Shown here one piece after another: positions 18,778 to 26,812 of a stretch of DNA of 52,313 nucleotides. Each line of letters begins with the position of its first letter. Position 1 is the stretch's first letter. Below the pieces are notes generated by a model that was not told the origin of the DNA, made no database searches, and saw only the letters and a program-made list of their open reading frames with translations. Source of the stretch: Pseudomonas sp. CBZ-4 (lineage in GTDB: Bacteria > Pseudomonadota > Gammaproteobacteria > Pseudomonadales > Pseudomonadaceae); NCBI RefSeq assembly GCF_000346755.1, contig NZ_ANNV01000092.1, forward strand, positions 1 through 52,313. Reading direction: 5' to 3'. The position numbers and the translations under genes are program-made.

Positions 18778-20154
18778 ATGGCTATCAGTGTTTTCGATCT
18801 ATTCAAAGTGGGCATCGGCCCCTCCAGCTCCCACACCGTCGGCCCGATGCGGGCGGCGGCGACCTTCGCCCAAGCCCTGATCGATCAACAACTGCTGAGC
18901 GACACGCGCCGCGTTGAAGTGCGCCTGTATGGCTCGCTGTCCGCCACCGGGGTCGGCCATGCCACTGACCGTGCCTGCGTGATGGGGCTGATGGGCGAGT
19001 GGCCGGACACAGTCGACCCCACCTCGATCAATGCCCGTATCCAGCACCTGCGCGAATCCGGCCGGCTGTTGCTCGCAGGCCTTCAGGACATTGCCTTCAA
19101 CTGGCAAAGCGATCTCCTGCTGCTGGACGAAAGCCTGCCCTACCACCCCAACGCCATGTCCCTGCACGCCTACGGCGACAGCGGCCTGTTGAGCGAACAA
19201 ACCTATTACTCGGTGGGCGGCGGTTTCATCATCGAAGCGGCTGAGGCTGAATCGGGCATCGCGCCGACCAGCGACGTGGAATTGCCCTACGACTTTTCCA
19301 GCGCCGTGGAACTGCTGGCCCTGTGCAACAAGCATGGCTTGCGGGTTTCCGAACTGATGATGGCCAACGAACGCGCCTGGCGCAGCGACGAACAAATCCG
19401 CAGCGGCCTGCTGCATATCTGGTCGGTGATGCGCGAGTGCGTGGAACAAGGCCTGCGCGATGAAGGCATCTTGCCAGGTGGCCTGGATGTGCCGCGCCGC
19501 GCGGCGAAATTGCACCGCAGCCTGCTGGAAATCGGCAAACCGAACGTGATCACGTCGACCTTGTCGGCGATGGAATGGGTCAACCTGTTCGCCCTCGCCG
19601 TCAACGAAGAAAACGCCGCTGGCGGGCGCATGGTTACGGCACCGACCAACGGCGCAGCGGGGATCATCCCGGCGGTGCTGCATTACTACATGAAATTCAA
19701 CCCTGAAGCGTCCGACGATGACGTGGTCAATTTCTTCCTGGCCGCTGCCGCCGTCGGCATCCTGTGCAAGAAAAACGCCTCGATCTCCGGCGCCGAAGTC
19801 GGTTGCCAGGGCGAAGTCGGCTCGGCCTGCGCCATGGCCGCCGCTGGCTTGGCCGATGTGCTCGGCGCCACCCCGGAGCAACTGGAAAACGCCGCCGAAA
19901 TCGGCCTGGAACACAACCTCGGCCTGACCTGCGATCCGGTCGGCGGCCTGGTCCAGGTGCCGTGCATCGAGCGCAACGCCATCGCCGCCGTCAAGGCGAT
20001 CAACGCCACGCAAATGGCCCTGCGCGGTGATGGCAAACACTTCATCTCCCTCGACCGGGTGATCCGCACCATGCGCGATACCGGCGCCGACATGCATGAC
20101 AAATACAAAGAAACTTCACGGGGCGGCCTGGCCGTGAGCTGGGTGGAATGCTGA
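18778..20154 (+). CDS. sdaA: L-serine ammonia-lyase, iron-sulfur dependent, single chain
   Basis: Cytoplasmic enzyme of 458 residues that converts L-serine to pyruvate and ammonia with a [4Fe-4S] cluster. The N-terminus [20 protein letters not shown] opens the regulatory domain. The catalytic part has [17 protein letters not shown]. The cluster ligands are Cys343 (VGCQGEVG), Cys385 (LTCDPVGG) and Cys396 (VPCIER). The protein ends in Cys458 (WVEC), which matches the C-terminal tail ligand described for the Legionella enzyme of the same length. The serine transporter follows 60 bases downstream. Confidence 0.97.
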   Translation: MAISVFDLFKVGIGPSSSHTVGPMRAAATFAQALIDQQLLSDTRRVEVRLYGSLSATGVGHATDRACVMGLMGEWPDTVDPTSINARIQHLRESGRLLLAGLQDIAFNWQSDLLLLDESLPYHPNAMSLHAYGDSGLLSEQTYYSVGGGFIIEAAEAESGIAPTSDVELPYDFSSAVELLALCNKHGLRVSELMMANERAWRSDEQIRSGLLHIWSVMRECVEQGLRDEGILPGGLDVPRRAAKLHRSLLEIGKPNVITSTLSAMEWVNLFALAVNEENAAGGRMVTAPTNGAAGIIPAVLHYYMKFNPEASDDDVVNFFLAAAAVGILCKKNASISGAEVGCQGEVGSACAMAAAGLADVLGATPEQLENAAEIGLEHNLGLTCDPVGGLVQVPCIERNAIAAVKAINATQMALRGDGKHFISLDRVIRTMRDTGADMHDKYKETSRGGLAVSWVEC

Positions 20155-20214
20155 GGAGCATTCCCTGACCGTCCCAACGTGAGCCCGCGCAAAAATAATA
20201 ACGAGGCAATAACG

Positions 20215-21507
20215 ATGACCGATGTACGTACACCTGCTGCCGAAAATCCTGCTGAAACTGCAACAACGACCGTGAGCAAAGGCTGGACCAAACACGACAC
20301 CACCTGGATGCTGGGCCTTTACGGCACCGCCATCGGCGCCGGCACCCTGTTCCTGCCGATCAACGCCGGTGTCGGCGGTTTCTGGCCGCTGATCGTGCTG
20401 GCGCTGCTGGCCTTCCCGATGACCTTCTTCGCCCACCGTGGGCTGACGCGCTTTGTGCTGTCGGGCAAATCCGGCGATATCACCGAAGTGGTCGAAGAAC
20501 ACTTCGGCGTGGGCGCAGGCAAGCTGATCACCCTTCTGTATTTCTTTGCCATCTTCCCGATCCTGCTGGTGTACAGCGTGGCGCTGACCAACACGCTGGG
20601 CAGCTTCATGGAACACCAACTGCACATCGCCCCGCCGCCGCGGGCGATCCTGTCGCTGGTGCTGATCCTCGGCCTGATGGCGATTGTGCGTTGCGGCCAG
20701 GGCGTGATCGTCAAGGCCATGAGCGTGCTGGTGTACCCGTTCGTCGCCGCCCTGCTGTTGCTGGCCGTCAGCCTGATCCCCAACTGGAACGGCGCGTTCT
20801 TCGCCTCGGCCGGTGATGGCATGCCCATGCCGCTGTTCTTCAAGACCCTGTGGCTGGCGATCCCGGTGATGGTGTTTTCCTTCAACCACTCGCCGATCAT
20901 CTCCGCGTTCGCCGTCGATCAAAAACGCGTTTACGGCCAGCAGGCCGAGCGCAAGAGCAGCGGCATCCTCGCCACTGCCCACGGCATGATGGTGTTGACG
21001 GTAATGTTCTTCTGCTTCAGCTGCGTGCTGGCCCTGTCGCCGGCTGACCTGGCGGCCGCCAAGGCGCAGAACATTTCGATCCTGTCGTACCTGGCCAACC
21101 ACTTCCAGACCCCGGTGATCGCCTACGCGGCACCGTTGATCGCGCTGGTGGCCATTACCAAATCCTTCCTTGGCCACTACATCGGCGCCAGCGAAGGCTT
21201 CCAAGGCTTGATCGTCAAATCCCTGCGCGGGCGCAATCGCTCGATGTCGGCCAAATGGCTGGAGCGCTCGACCGCGATCTTCATGGTGCTGACCTGCTGG
21301 GCCGTGGCCACCTTCAACCCAAGCATCCTGGGCATGATCGAAACCATGGGCGGGCCGATCATCGCGTGCCTGCTGTTCCTGATGCCGATGTACGCGATTC
21401 GTCGCGTGCCATCGCTGCGCCAGTATTCGGGCCAGCTGTCGAATGTGTTTGTGGTGGTGATTGGGTTGATTGCGCTGTCTGCGATCGTTTTTTCGGTCTT
21501 GCCCTGA
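20215..21507 (+). CDS. Serine transporter of the HAAAP family (SdaC-like)
   Basis: Inner-membrane amino-acid/proton symporter of 430 residues with about 11 hydrophobic segments. The first helix carries LGLYGTAIGAGTLFLPINAG (about residues 33-52), the hallmark of the SdaC/TdcC group. Conserved FSFNHSPIISAF lies near residue 222. The start at 20215 follows GAGG by eight bases. A GTG frame from 20179 is less likely. With sdaA it forms an uptake-and-deamination pair for L-serine, probably co-transcribed. Confidence 0.92.
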   Translation: MTDVRTPAAENPAETATTTVSKGWTKHDTTWMLGLYGTAIGAGTLFLPINAGVGGFWPLIVLALLAFPMTFFAHRGLTRFVLSGKSGDITEVVEEHFGVGAGKLITLLYFFAIFPILLVYSVALTNTLGSFMEHQLHIAPPPRAILSLVLILGLMAIVRCGQGVIVKAMSVLVYPFVAALLLLAVSLIPNWNGAFFASAGDGMPMPLFFKTLWLAIPVMVFSFNHSPIISAFAVDQKRVYGQQAERKSSGILATAHGMMVLTVMFFCFSCVLALSPADLAAAKAQNISILSYLANHFQTPVIAYAAPLIALVAITKSFLGHYIGASEGFQGLIVKSLRGRNRSMSAKWLERSTAIFMVLTCWAVATFNPSILGMIETMGGPIIACLLFLMPMYAIRRVPSLRQYSGQLSNVFVVVIGLIALSAIVFSVLP

Positions 21508-21531
21508 AACAACGCACAAACACAATCCAGT

Positions 21532-21618
21532 GTGGGAGCGGGCTTGCCCCCGATAGCGGTCTGTCAGCCAAGTTTTAGCAAGCTGACACAGCGTAATCGC
21601 GGGCAAGCCCGCTCCCAC
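21532..21618. repeat. REP/BIME inverted pair, last one in the window
   Basis: GTGGGAGCGGGCTTGCCCCC at 21532 with the complementary arm CGGGCAAGCCCGCTCCCAC ending at 21618. No further REP is found to the right, which helps mark where core sequence stops. Confidence 0.9.
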
Positions 21619-21765
21619 AGGGGGGACTTCAGCGATTGAGGGTTCGCTGTACGGCACGGCCCTTGCTGTACAGGGAATGAGGGCAATGGCCAGTGGTCAG
21701 GAGATGCGAACTAATCCCGCCACCGGCCGTCAATGACTGCATGTTCTTATCAGGCGGTACGCACC

Positions 21766-22080
21766 ATGGACAATCCTTTTCAGATCATCACTGACACCTT
21801 CACCCCCGACTACCGCGTCAACCTCAGCATCCAGCGGCTGGATGGCAGCATCATGCTCACCCTCTCCAACGAGGCGGGTGTGGTGGCCAAGCGCATGATC
21901 AGCGCCGAGCAGCGCAACGACCCGCAGCGGCTCAAACGCCTGGTGCAAAGCATCCAATTCGGCATCGCCATCGAGCAGGGCCACAGCGCCATGGAGATCC
22001 TGGCGGTGATGACCGATGGCGATCACAAACTGTTGCAGCGCCCGCCGGCGCGGACGCTGCCGTTCAGCGTCGGGCTTTAA
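21766..22080 (+). CDS. DUF3509 domain protein
   Basis: Small soluble protein of 104 residues, from MDNPFQIITDTFTPDYRVNL to ARTLPFSVGL. It fits DUF3509, a family largely restricted to Pseudomonas and of unknown function. The ATG at 21766 follows AGGCGG by eight bases and is preferred over an ATG at 21733. Its stop codon overlaps the stop of the convergent psiE gene. Confidence 0.82.
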   Translation: MDNPFQIITDTFTPDYRVNLSIQRLDGSIMLTLSNEAGVVAKRMISAEQRNDPQRLKRLVQSIQFGIAIEQGHSAMEILAVMTDGDHKLLQRPPARTLPFSVGL

Positions 22081-22565
22081 AGCTCGCCTTTCTCGGTTTC
22101 CAGGCTCGCTTCGCCTTTGCGACGCGGGCCATCGACCTTCACCGAGGGGAACGCCGACGAGGCGTAACGCACCACCAGGATCGAGAACGCCAACAGCAGA
22201 ATCCCACCGCACAGGTAGATGATGCCTACGTCTGGCGGGTTGTGGTGGGACACGTTGGAGATCAGCAGGCGCGTCAACGCCGTGATCGCCACGTAGATCA
22301 GGAAACGCACCGGCATGTGGTTGGTCTTGAAATAAATCCCGACCATTGCGCCCAATTCCAGGTAGATGAACAGCAGCAAGATGTCATCGATCTTGATGTG
22401 CCCGTTCTCCAGCATCCCCAGAAACTCCATCACCGCCGCCCAGGCCGTCACCGCACCAATGGCGAACAGCGCCAGGTAGTGGAACGACTCGACAAACAGG
22501 TTACCCAGGGACTCGGCCAGTTCATGCACGTTCTGGCGCAGCCTTTCGGCCCAGTTGATTTTCAC
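22077..22565 (-). CDS. psiE: Phosphate-starvation-inducible protein PsiE
   Basis: Inner-membrane protein of 162 residues with four hydrophobic segments: FHYLALFAIGAVTAWAAVME, ILLLFIYLELGAMVGIYF, VRFLIYVAITALTRLLIS and GIIYLCGGILLLAFSILVV. The motif YFKTNHMPVRFLIYVAITAL is diagnostic of the PsiE family. Function is poorly known. In E. coli psiE responds to phosphate starvation. It is the last clear core gene before the accessory region. Confidence 0.9.
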   Translation of the reverse strand: MKINWAERLRQNVHELAESLGNLFVESFHYLALFAIGAVTAWAAVMEFLGMLENGHIKIDDILLLFIYLELGAMVGIYFKTNHMPVRFLIYVAITALTRLLISNVSHHNPPDVGIIYLCGGILLLAFSILVVRYASSAFPSVKVDGPRRKGEASLETEKGEL

Positions 22566-22756
22566 GATGATGCTTCCTTAGGTCGGCTCGACCGGATAAT
22601 GCGGGTTGGACGTGACGGTTGTTCTGCATGCAGAAAAAAGGCCAGACACTGCAGAGTGAGATGATGGCGGGGTGACATGAGACACTTCAAACCTGTATTT
22701 ACGGGCTACAGTAAAAAACTGCTACCCAAACCCCACGGTTTGGCTTACCCTTTTCG
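22566..22756. other. Intergenic region at the core/accessory junction
   Basis: No gene seen. It holds the psiE promoter and leads into the LexA box at 22757. No tRNA or attachment site was found. Confidence 0.5.
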
Positions 22757-22772
22757 CTGTATATAAATACAG
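22757..22772 (+). promoter_or_regulatory. LexA (SOS) box
   Basis: CTGTATATAAATACAG is a perfect CTGT-N8-ACAG palindrome with the extra 3' GTA of the E. coli consensus. It sits 43 bases before the truncated yebG reading frame, and yebG is a known SOS gene, so context and sequence agree. Confidence 0.92.
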
Positions 22773-22815
22773 TAGTCGCAATAGACAACTATCGTGAAGG
22801 CATGTGAGGTGGTGA

Positions 22816-22899
22816 ATGGCCGTCGAAGTGGTATACCGCAGCAGCCGAGATCTGGAGCGTTTGTACATTGTTTTGCGGACTAGCGGACTGCCTAGATAG
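22816..22899 (+). pseudogene. yebG: Truncated yebG (SOS-regulated) remnant
   Basis: The frame reads MAVEVVYRSSRDLERLYI, the normal Pseudomonas YebG N-terminus. It then loses similarity and stops after 27 residues. GAGGTGG just before the ATG is a good ribosome-binding site, and the LexA box at 22757 is intact. The remaining two thirds of the gene are missing, so this is a 5' fragment cut off by a rearrangement at about 22870. Confidence 0.85.
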
Positions 22900-23132
22900 G
22901 CCATTGGTCGGGGTAGCTGCATCTAAAACTGCCGTAGTATCAGCAGCCTACGTATCCAGATGGAGAAATATTGTCCTTCGAAACCAATTATCCTGCCTAG
23001 TTTTCGCTTTTGCCACCCTGCCTAGTTAGCTCGTAGGGCTTTAGCGCAACAGTTCGCAAGATTCATCGGCCAGCATTTGATTTGAACAAATGCTTCCTCA
23101 TACACGCTGGACAGACAGACGACGAGGCCAAA
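22900..23132. other. Spacer between the two yebG copies
   Basis: A non-coding stretch of 233 bases. It contains an 8-bp inverted repeat AGCATTTG/CAAATGCT at 23073-23095 just before the intact yebG-like gene. Two CTGCCTAG octamers occur at 22991 and 23019, and a third lies at 22889 inside the truncated copy. No second LexA box was found. Confidence 0.45.
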
Positions 23133-23399
23133 ATGGCAGTTGAGACTCTTTATCGCAGTACCCGAGACCTGGAGACTACTTTTGTGGACCGCAAACTCGC
23201 TGATGCGCATGATCAAATGCTTGAGCTGGCGGAGCTGCTGACGGACACACTGATGAAGCATGTACCGGGGCTATCTGAGAAACACGCAGAGGATGTGAGC
23301 ATCTACATGGCTAAAAATCGCTCAGTGTTTGCAGCAGCTTTCAAAAACAATGTGGGCGCTTTGAGCGAGCTTTCTGAAGCCACTGGTACTGAAGGATGA
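23133..23399 (+). CDS. YebG-family protein (intact, diverged copy)
   Basis: Protein of 88 residues, MAVETLYRSTRDLETTFVDR to ELSEATGTEG. It includes the family stretches ADAHDQMLELAELL and VSIYMAKNRSVFAAAFKNN. The ATG at 23133 follows GAGG by five bases. An earlier open frame from 23082 is unlikely because family members begin MAVE. YebG is a small SOS-induced protein of unknown biochemical role. This copy has no LexA box of its own but may be read from the box at 22757. It differs from the truncated copy, so it was probably acquired rather than freshly duplicated. Confidence 0.82.
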   Translation: MAVETLYRSTRDLETTFVDRKLADAHDQMLELAELLTDTLMKHVPGLSEKHAEDVSIYMAKNRSVFAAAFKNNVGALSELSEATGTEG

Positions 23400-23444
23400 A
23401 ATAGGTCAGAGCCTTCGAACGTGATTGACCGTTTAGTAAGCGTT

Positions 23445-23469
23445 TGGAGCTTATGCAAACTAAGCTCCA
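23445..23469 (+). terminator. Possible terminator hairpin after the yebG-like gene
   Basis: TGGAGCTTA and TAAGCTCCA form a perfect 9-bp stem with a 7-base loop, about 45 bases after the yebG-like stop. No T run follows directly, so it may be a hairpin without terminator function. Confidence 0.4.
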
Positions 23470-23530
23470 GCATAATGGGAATGTTTGGAATATTTTTAAA
23501 ATTACAACCCCCTCGGGAGTGTTTGGTCGC

Positions 23531-23986
23531 TCATCGCTTCAGCCAATAACGGTCGACTGTGGCGCGACTGACACCCAGTCTACGAACGATCTCCATTTTT
23601 GCTAATCCTTCGGTTTGCAAAGTCTGGATGGCCAAACGATTATCTTCTGCCCGCTTTCCACGTACCCCGCGGCTCGCACCATGATTGATAACACTACTCA
23701 GCAGGCCAGCTCCGACAAGTCGGTTTAAATCACGTTCTTGCTGATGCCGATAGGCTTCAAGGTCGATACCAACCATGCGCGCCTCCACAGCCATAAGCAC
23801 AAGGCTGAGGGAGATGCCTAGGCATTCGCATAAAGAATAGAGTTTGAGAACAGAAATGGCCAGGCGTCCTTGTTCGACCTTGGCAAGATGATCTCGATTT
23901 AGGACTTGTGCACAGCCCTCTCGACTGAGCCCAGCAGCAACCCGGACTTCCCTTATGACCTGCCCCAAAGCCTCCAAATAATCCAT
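23531..23986 (-). CDS. XRE regulator with a second C-terminal helix-turn-helix
   Basis: Protein of 151 residues with two DNA-binding parts. Residues 1-65 are an XRE/Cro helix-turn-helix (GQVIREVRVAAGLSREGCAQ, ending in CECLGISLSLVLMAVEA). The last 35 residues, LAIQTLQTEGLAKMEIVRRL and GVSRATVDRYWLKR, look like the C-terminal helix-turn-helix of serine recombinases (Hin type). The recombinase catalytic domain is absent. The middle (residues 66-105) is a charged linker. This could be a regulator of the accessory region. The target is unknown. Confidence 0.8.
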   Translation of the reverse strand: MDYLEALGQVIREVRVAAGLSREGCAQVLNRDHLAKVEQGRLAISVLKLYSLCECLGISLSLVLMAVEARMVGIDLEAYRHQQERDLNRLVGAGLLSSVINHGASRGVRGKRAEDNRLAIQTLQTEGLAKMEIVRRLGVSRATVDRYWLKR

Positions 23987-24171
23987 CTCTCTTCCGTGTA
24001 CTCACAAAAGAGAGAATAAAGCCACGCTTTGACGCATCACATCGTGGGGGTATAAAATGCATATATAGCGCGTAAGCTTGGAATCCTCATCCTTCCAGGA
24101 ACGTTCTACAAATCCTCAAACACTCACAACGCAGTCGAGATGAGTCCTGCGATACCGAATATTTTTCCACT

Positions 24172-24717
24172 GTGAGTGTACGAGCGGCACGGACTGAATC
24201 GGGAATGGGTTGGCAATTGATATACATACTTGACCCTGCAGAACGTAAAGTTTTCACTAGGACACACTGTGAACTAGAGGGGGTGGGATTTCTTATCACC
24301 ATTACCTCAGCCCAGACAGGGATGAGTGATCGCGCTGCGATGGTCAGCTGTGCGTATGAACTTCAGTACTATATGAATGCTGCTCCTGACGTTGTCATCA
24401 GTCACGTGCAGATGCTGTGCCCACCAGCCCTGACCCGTTCCGGCAGATGGAGTTTGGAGGACCTGGACCAAATTATTTGCTTCCAAGGCATAGCAACTCA
24501 AGAAAGTGCTGTTGTATATCGCACCTCTCGCGGTGTTTACAAAATGGGAGAGCTGGACCTTCGCAAAAAAAAGACATCACAGGTGTGGTTCTCGAAAAAG
24601 CGCTTGGAAAATCACCGCCCTAGGATATCAGTGCCGGCTCCCAAATCAGCCAGTCACCAGATGTACGCTCCCCTCTACCTGAGGCGCAAGTCGACGATCA
24701 GTCCCAAGTTCGCTTAA
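24172..24717 (+). CDS. Hypothetical protein
   Basis: An open frame of 181 codons from a GTG. An ATG at 24205 would give MGWQLIYILDPAERKVFTRT. I recognise no family. The first 110 residues look like a folded mixed alpha/beta domain (GVGFLITITSAQTGM, MVSCAYELQYYMNAAPDVVI). The last 50 residues are basic and poor in hydrophobic residues (KKKTSQVWFSKKRLENHRPR). Neither start has a strong ribosome-binding site. The length in AT-richer DNA and protein-like composition favour a real gene. Confidence 0.55.
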   Translation: MSVRAARTESGMGWQLIYILDPAERKVFTRTHCELEGVGFLITITSAQTGMSDRAAMVSCAYELQYYMNAAPDVVISHVQMLCPPALTRSGRWSLEDLDQIICFQGIATQESAVVYRTSRGVYKMGELDLRKKKTSQVWFSKKRLENHRPRISVPAPKSASHQMYAPLYLRRKSTISPKFA

Positions 24718-24748
24718 GTCTCCTGGCTCCTTACCGAGGAGCTTTCTG

Positions 24749-24805
24749 ATGTCAGATTTCAAACGTGCCGCCGAAGCTCTGTCGGATGCCCGCGAAATTG
24801 TCGTA
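24749..24805 (+). pseudogene. 5' fragment of an unknown gene cut by an IS21-end palindrome
   Basis: A strong ribosome-binding site (GAGGAG) is followed by the ATG at 24749 and MSDFKRAAEALSDAREIV. Then the frame enters the palindrome at 24806 and continues only through IS-derived sequence to a stop at 24964. The natural continuation is lost. The source gene was not recognised. Confidence 0.5.
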
Positions 24806-24860
24806 TGTTGGCGCCGATTGAAAACTGACCCAATGGGTCAGTTTTCGGTCAGCGGCAACA
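24806..24860. mobile_element. Palindrome of two fused IS21-type ends (solo remnant)
   Basis: The left half starts TGTTGGCGCCGATTGAAAAC and the right half is its imperfect reverse complement, 22 of 26 positions paired around a 3-base centre (AAT). The same terminal sequence with its internal repeat GATTGAAAA-TGACCC opens the element at 52255. It therefore looks like both ends of an IS21-family element with the transposase genes deleted. No target duplication was found around it. Confidence 0.7.
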
Positions 24861-24926
24861 GATTAGGTTGGATTTTACTTTCCTGGACGCGCCTATTGTC
24901 TAGTCGCGGACTCGACAGTGGTTGTT

Positions 24927-25142
24927 ATGGTGGCCTCCTCCCGTCAGTCAAAGTTTGTTGTTAGAAGAGGATTTTCTCCTACTTTGGTTAACGCTTTATG
25001 TGGTATCCACGATAGCAAAAGGGTCAAAATAAGGCCCAAGGATGGGCTGATGTTAGACACTTTTTTGTTTGAAAAAGGATTGGTTATCTGGTTCGCACCG
25101 CACGCCACTGGTCTTCCTCTAGATGATTCGCAGTTGCAGTGA
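24927..25142 (+). CDS. Hypothetical protein, small
   Basis: A 71-residue frame, MVASSRQSKFVVRRGFSPTL to APHATGLPLDDSQLQ. No family recognised. It could be the rest of the disrupted gene at 24749 or an independent small gene. The ribosome-binding site is poor. Confidence 0.35.
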   Translation: MVASSRQSKFVVRRGFSPTLVNALCGIHDSKRVKIRPKDGLMLDTFLFEKGLVIWFAPHATGLPLDDSQLQ

Positions 25143-25150
25143 CATCGAGT

Positions 25151-25387
25151 ATGCGGAAGAAGGCCCCGATAGGTAGAGCACCTAATTATAAAACTCAGCA
25201 GCTTAGCGTATGTTTAGGATGTCAATTTTTTATTATTAACAGAAGCCATTTATCATTCTGGAAATATCGATATTCAGAATATTCGAATTTCTTGACTTCG
25301 GATATGCCTAAGAGTGAATCTTCATTCGCTGTTATCCGTAAACAGGCTGAACAGGCGAAAAACTATAAGGATTTTGTCTTTGGGTAA
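25151..25387 (+). CDS. Hypothetical protein, small and basic
   Basis: A 78-residue frame beginning MRKKAPIGRAPNYKTQQLSV in AT-rich DNA, nine bases after the previous stop. It has a Cys pair CLGC and an ending rich in Lys and Gln. No family recognised. It may be chance. Confidence 0.3.
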   Translation: MRKKAPIGRAPNYKTQQLSVCLGCQFFIINRSHLSFWKYRYSEYSNFLTSDMPKSESSFAVIRKQAEQAKNYKDFVFG

Positions 25388-25417
25388 TTAGTCGGAATAG
25401 GCGGCAATTTAATATCA

Positions 25418-25600
25418 ATGACTAATTTTCGAAAACGCTCTATTGACGAGCTTGATATTATAAGCGATGCTTTTGAGAGGCTGGTAAACAACGTGCCCCG
25501 TAATCATAAAAATTTAGAAATGCAGCGCAAAGCCAAGGTAGAATTCACGTTGTCCGCCGTAGACGACGAGACTGGTAGGTCTCGATCCCTCATAGCTTGA
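25418..25600 (+). CDS. Hypothetical protein, small
   Basis: A 60-residue frame, MTNFRKRSIDELDIISDAFE onward, charged and probably helical. The codons are AT-rich, unlike the core genome. No ribosome-binding site is clear and no family was recognised. Confidence 0.3.
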   Translation: MTNFRKRSIDELDIISDAFERLVNNVPRNHKNLEMQRKAKVEFTLSAVDDETGRSRSLIA

Positions 25601-25643
25601 TCAAATACTAAATATTATTAAGTGAGGGATATAGTTTTAAAAA

Positions 25644-25880
25644 ATGGAAAAAGAAAATTGCCTCAACGTGGTGAGGCTGCCAAAAAAAATTGAAGAGATA
25701 AAACAAGAAAACATTGATCTTAAGAAGCGCTTTGAGTTAGCACTTGAGTCTCAGACCCAGATGCTGTTCGAGAGAACAAGAGCTGAGCGGGAGGCCGGGA
25801 AGTGGCTGAAGGCTTACAGGTCTTTACAAGACCAACAACAAGGCGGCAGTAAGATTTTCTCTGCAGTATTCGACAAGTAA
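25644..25880 (+). CDS. Hypothetical coiled-coil protein
   Basis: A 78-residue frame with a probable coiled coil in VVRLPKKIEEIKQENIDLKK and LALESQTQMLFERTRAERE. No family recognised. With 25151 and 25418 it forms a same-strand run of small AT-rich frames that could be a degraded mobile-element operon. About 250 bases after it, up to 26137, hold nothing I can identify. Confidence 0.35.
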   Translation: MEKENCLNVVRLPKKIEEIKQENIDLKKRFELALESQTQMLFERTRAEREAGKWLKAYRSLQDQQQGGSKIFSAVFDK

Positions 25881-26137
25881 TTGCCCTATGGCGGCGCCAT
25901 TTCGATGATGTCAATCTCAAAGTAGTGAATCTGCGGAGCGCCACTTGGGAGCATGAATTTGGCGACATATTAAAATTTAAGGCTTTCCTGACTGCTCTGC
26001 TAAAAACACCCTCCTGAACGAACACTTTTAATAGTCTGAATTTGAGCGCTTTATATTGCTACCAAGGATTTTGAACGGGGCATTATTTGAAAGCATCAAA
26101 TATTATTCGCACGTTCATTATTTTTAATAATGTAAAT

Positions 26138-26812
26138 CTAGCGTTTTTCTAGAACATATCCCACGCCTCTAAGTGTGTGAATTAACTTACTCTCAAAAGG
26201 GTCGTCCATCTTGGCTCTAAGTCTTCTTATGGAAACCTCAACGACATTAGTGTCGCAGTCAAAATTCATATCCCACACTTGAGATATGATTTGTGTGCGG
26301 CTCAGAACAATGCCCGTATTCCGCATTAGATAGTGCAGCAGAGCAAACTCCTTTGTTGTTAAGTCTATACGCTGACCATCTCTGAACGCTCTGTGGCGGC
26401 TTTGATCCAACTCAAGGTCAGCTACGCGAATAATTTCTACAGATGCAGCACTATCCGACCTACGCATCAATGCGCGAACTCGAGCAAGCAATTCGGGGAA
26501 TTCGAAGGGTTTAATTAGGTAGTCATCAGCTCCATTCTCCAAACCTCTGACTTTATCGATTAGTCGGCTGCGGGCAGTGAGCATCATAATACGCGAAGAG
26601 CAATCTTTCCGTCGTAATAGTTCTAGAACTTGCCAACCATCCATCTCTGGAAGATTGATATCTAGAATAATGAGTTCGTACATGTGCTGCTTGGCCAGAA
26701 ATAGCCCGTCAGAGCCGGTATGTACGCAATCCACTACATATCCGCACTCAGTGAGGCCCTGGCGTACATATTCAGCAGTTTTTACTTCATCCTCAATTAC
26801 CAGAATTCGCAT
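26138..26812 (-). CDS. CzcR/CopR-like response regulator, orphan
   Basis: OmpR-family response regulator of 224 residues. The receiver domain has the phospho-acceptor Asp51 (LDINLP), the acidic pair in VIEDE and Lys in LIKPFEF. The winged-helix domain includes [18 protein letters not shown] and IRRLRAKMDDPFE. It closely resembles the CzcR at 41327-42001, including the C-terminal [14 protein letters not shown]. No kinase gene adjoins it, so it may receive phosphate from CzcS. It sits at the far end of the metal region, beyond the porin. From memory, P. putida has a similar lone regulator near its czc porin. Confidence 0.92.
   Translation of the reverse strand: MRILVIEDEVKTAEYVRQGLTECGYVVDCVHTGSDGLFLAKQHMYELIILDINLPEMDGWQVLELLRRKDCSSRIMMLTARSRLIDKVRGLENGADDYLIKPFEFPELLARVRALMRRSDSAASVEIIRVADLELDQSRHRAFRDGQRIDLTTKEFALLHYLMRNTGIVLSRTQIISQVWDMNFDCDTNVVEVSIRRLRAKMDDPFESKLIHTLRGVGYVLEKR

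Noticed and set aside
1..21618. Repeated palindromes considered as CRISPR or phage attachment sites
   Set aside because: They are dispersed intergenic inverted pairs of REP type, not regularly spaced direct repeats, and no cas genes are present.
22566..23040. Search for a tRNA gene or integrase at the island border
   Set aside because: No cloverleaf, no conserved TTCGA arm in a suitable context and no integrase frame were found there.
24806..24860. Palindrome taken as a transcription terminator
   Set aside because: It lacks a T run and its ends match the IS21-type terminus at 52255, so a mobile-element origin explains it better.
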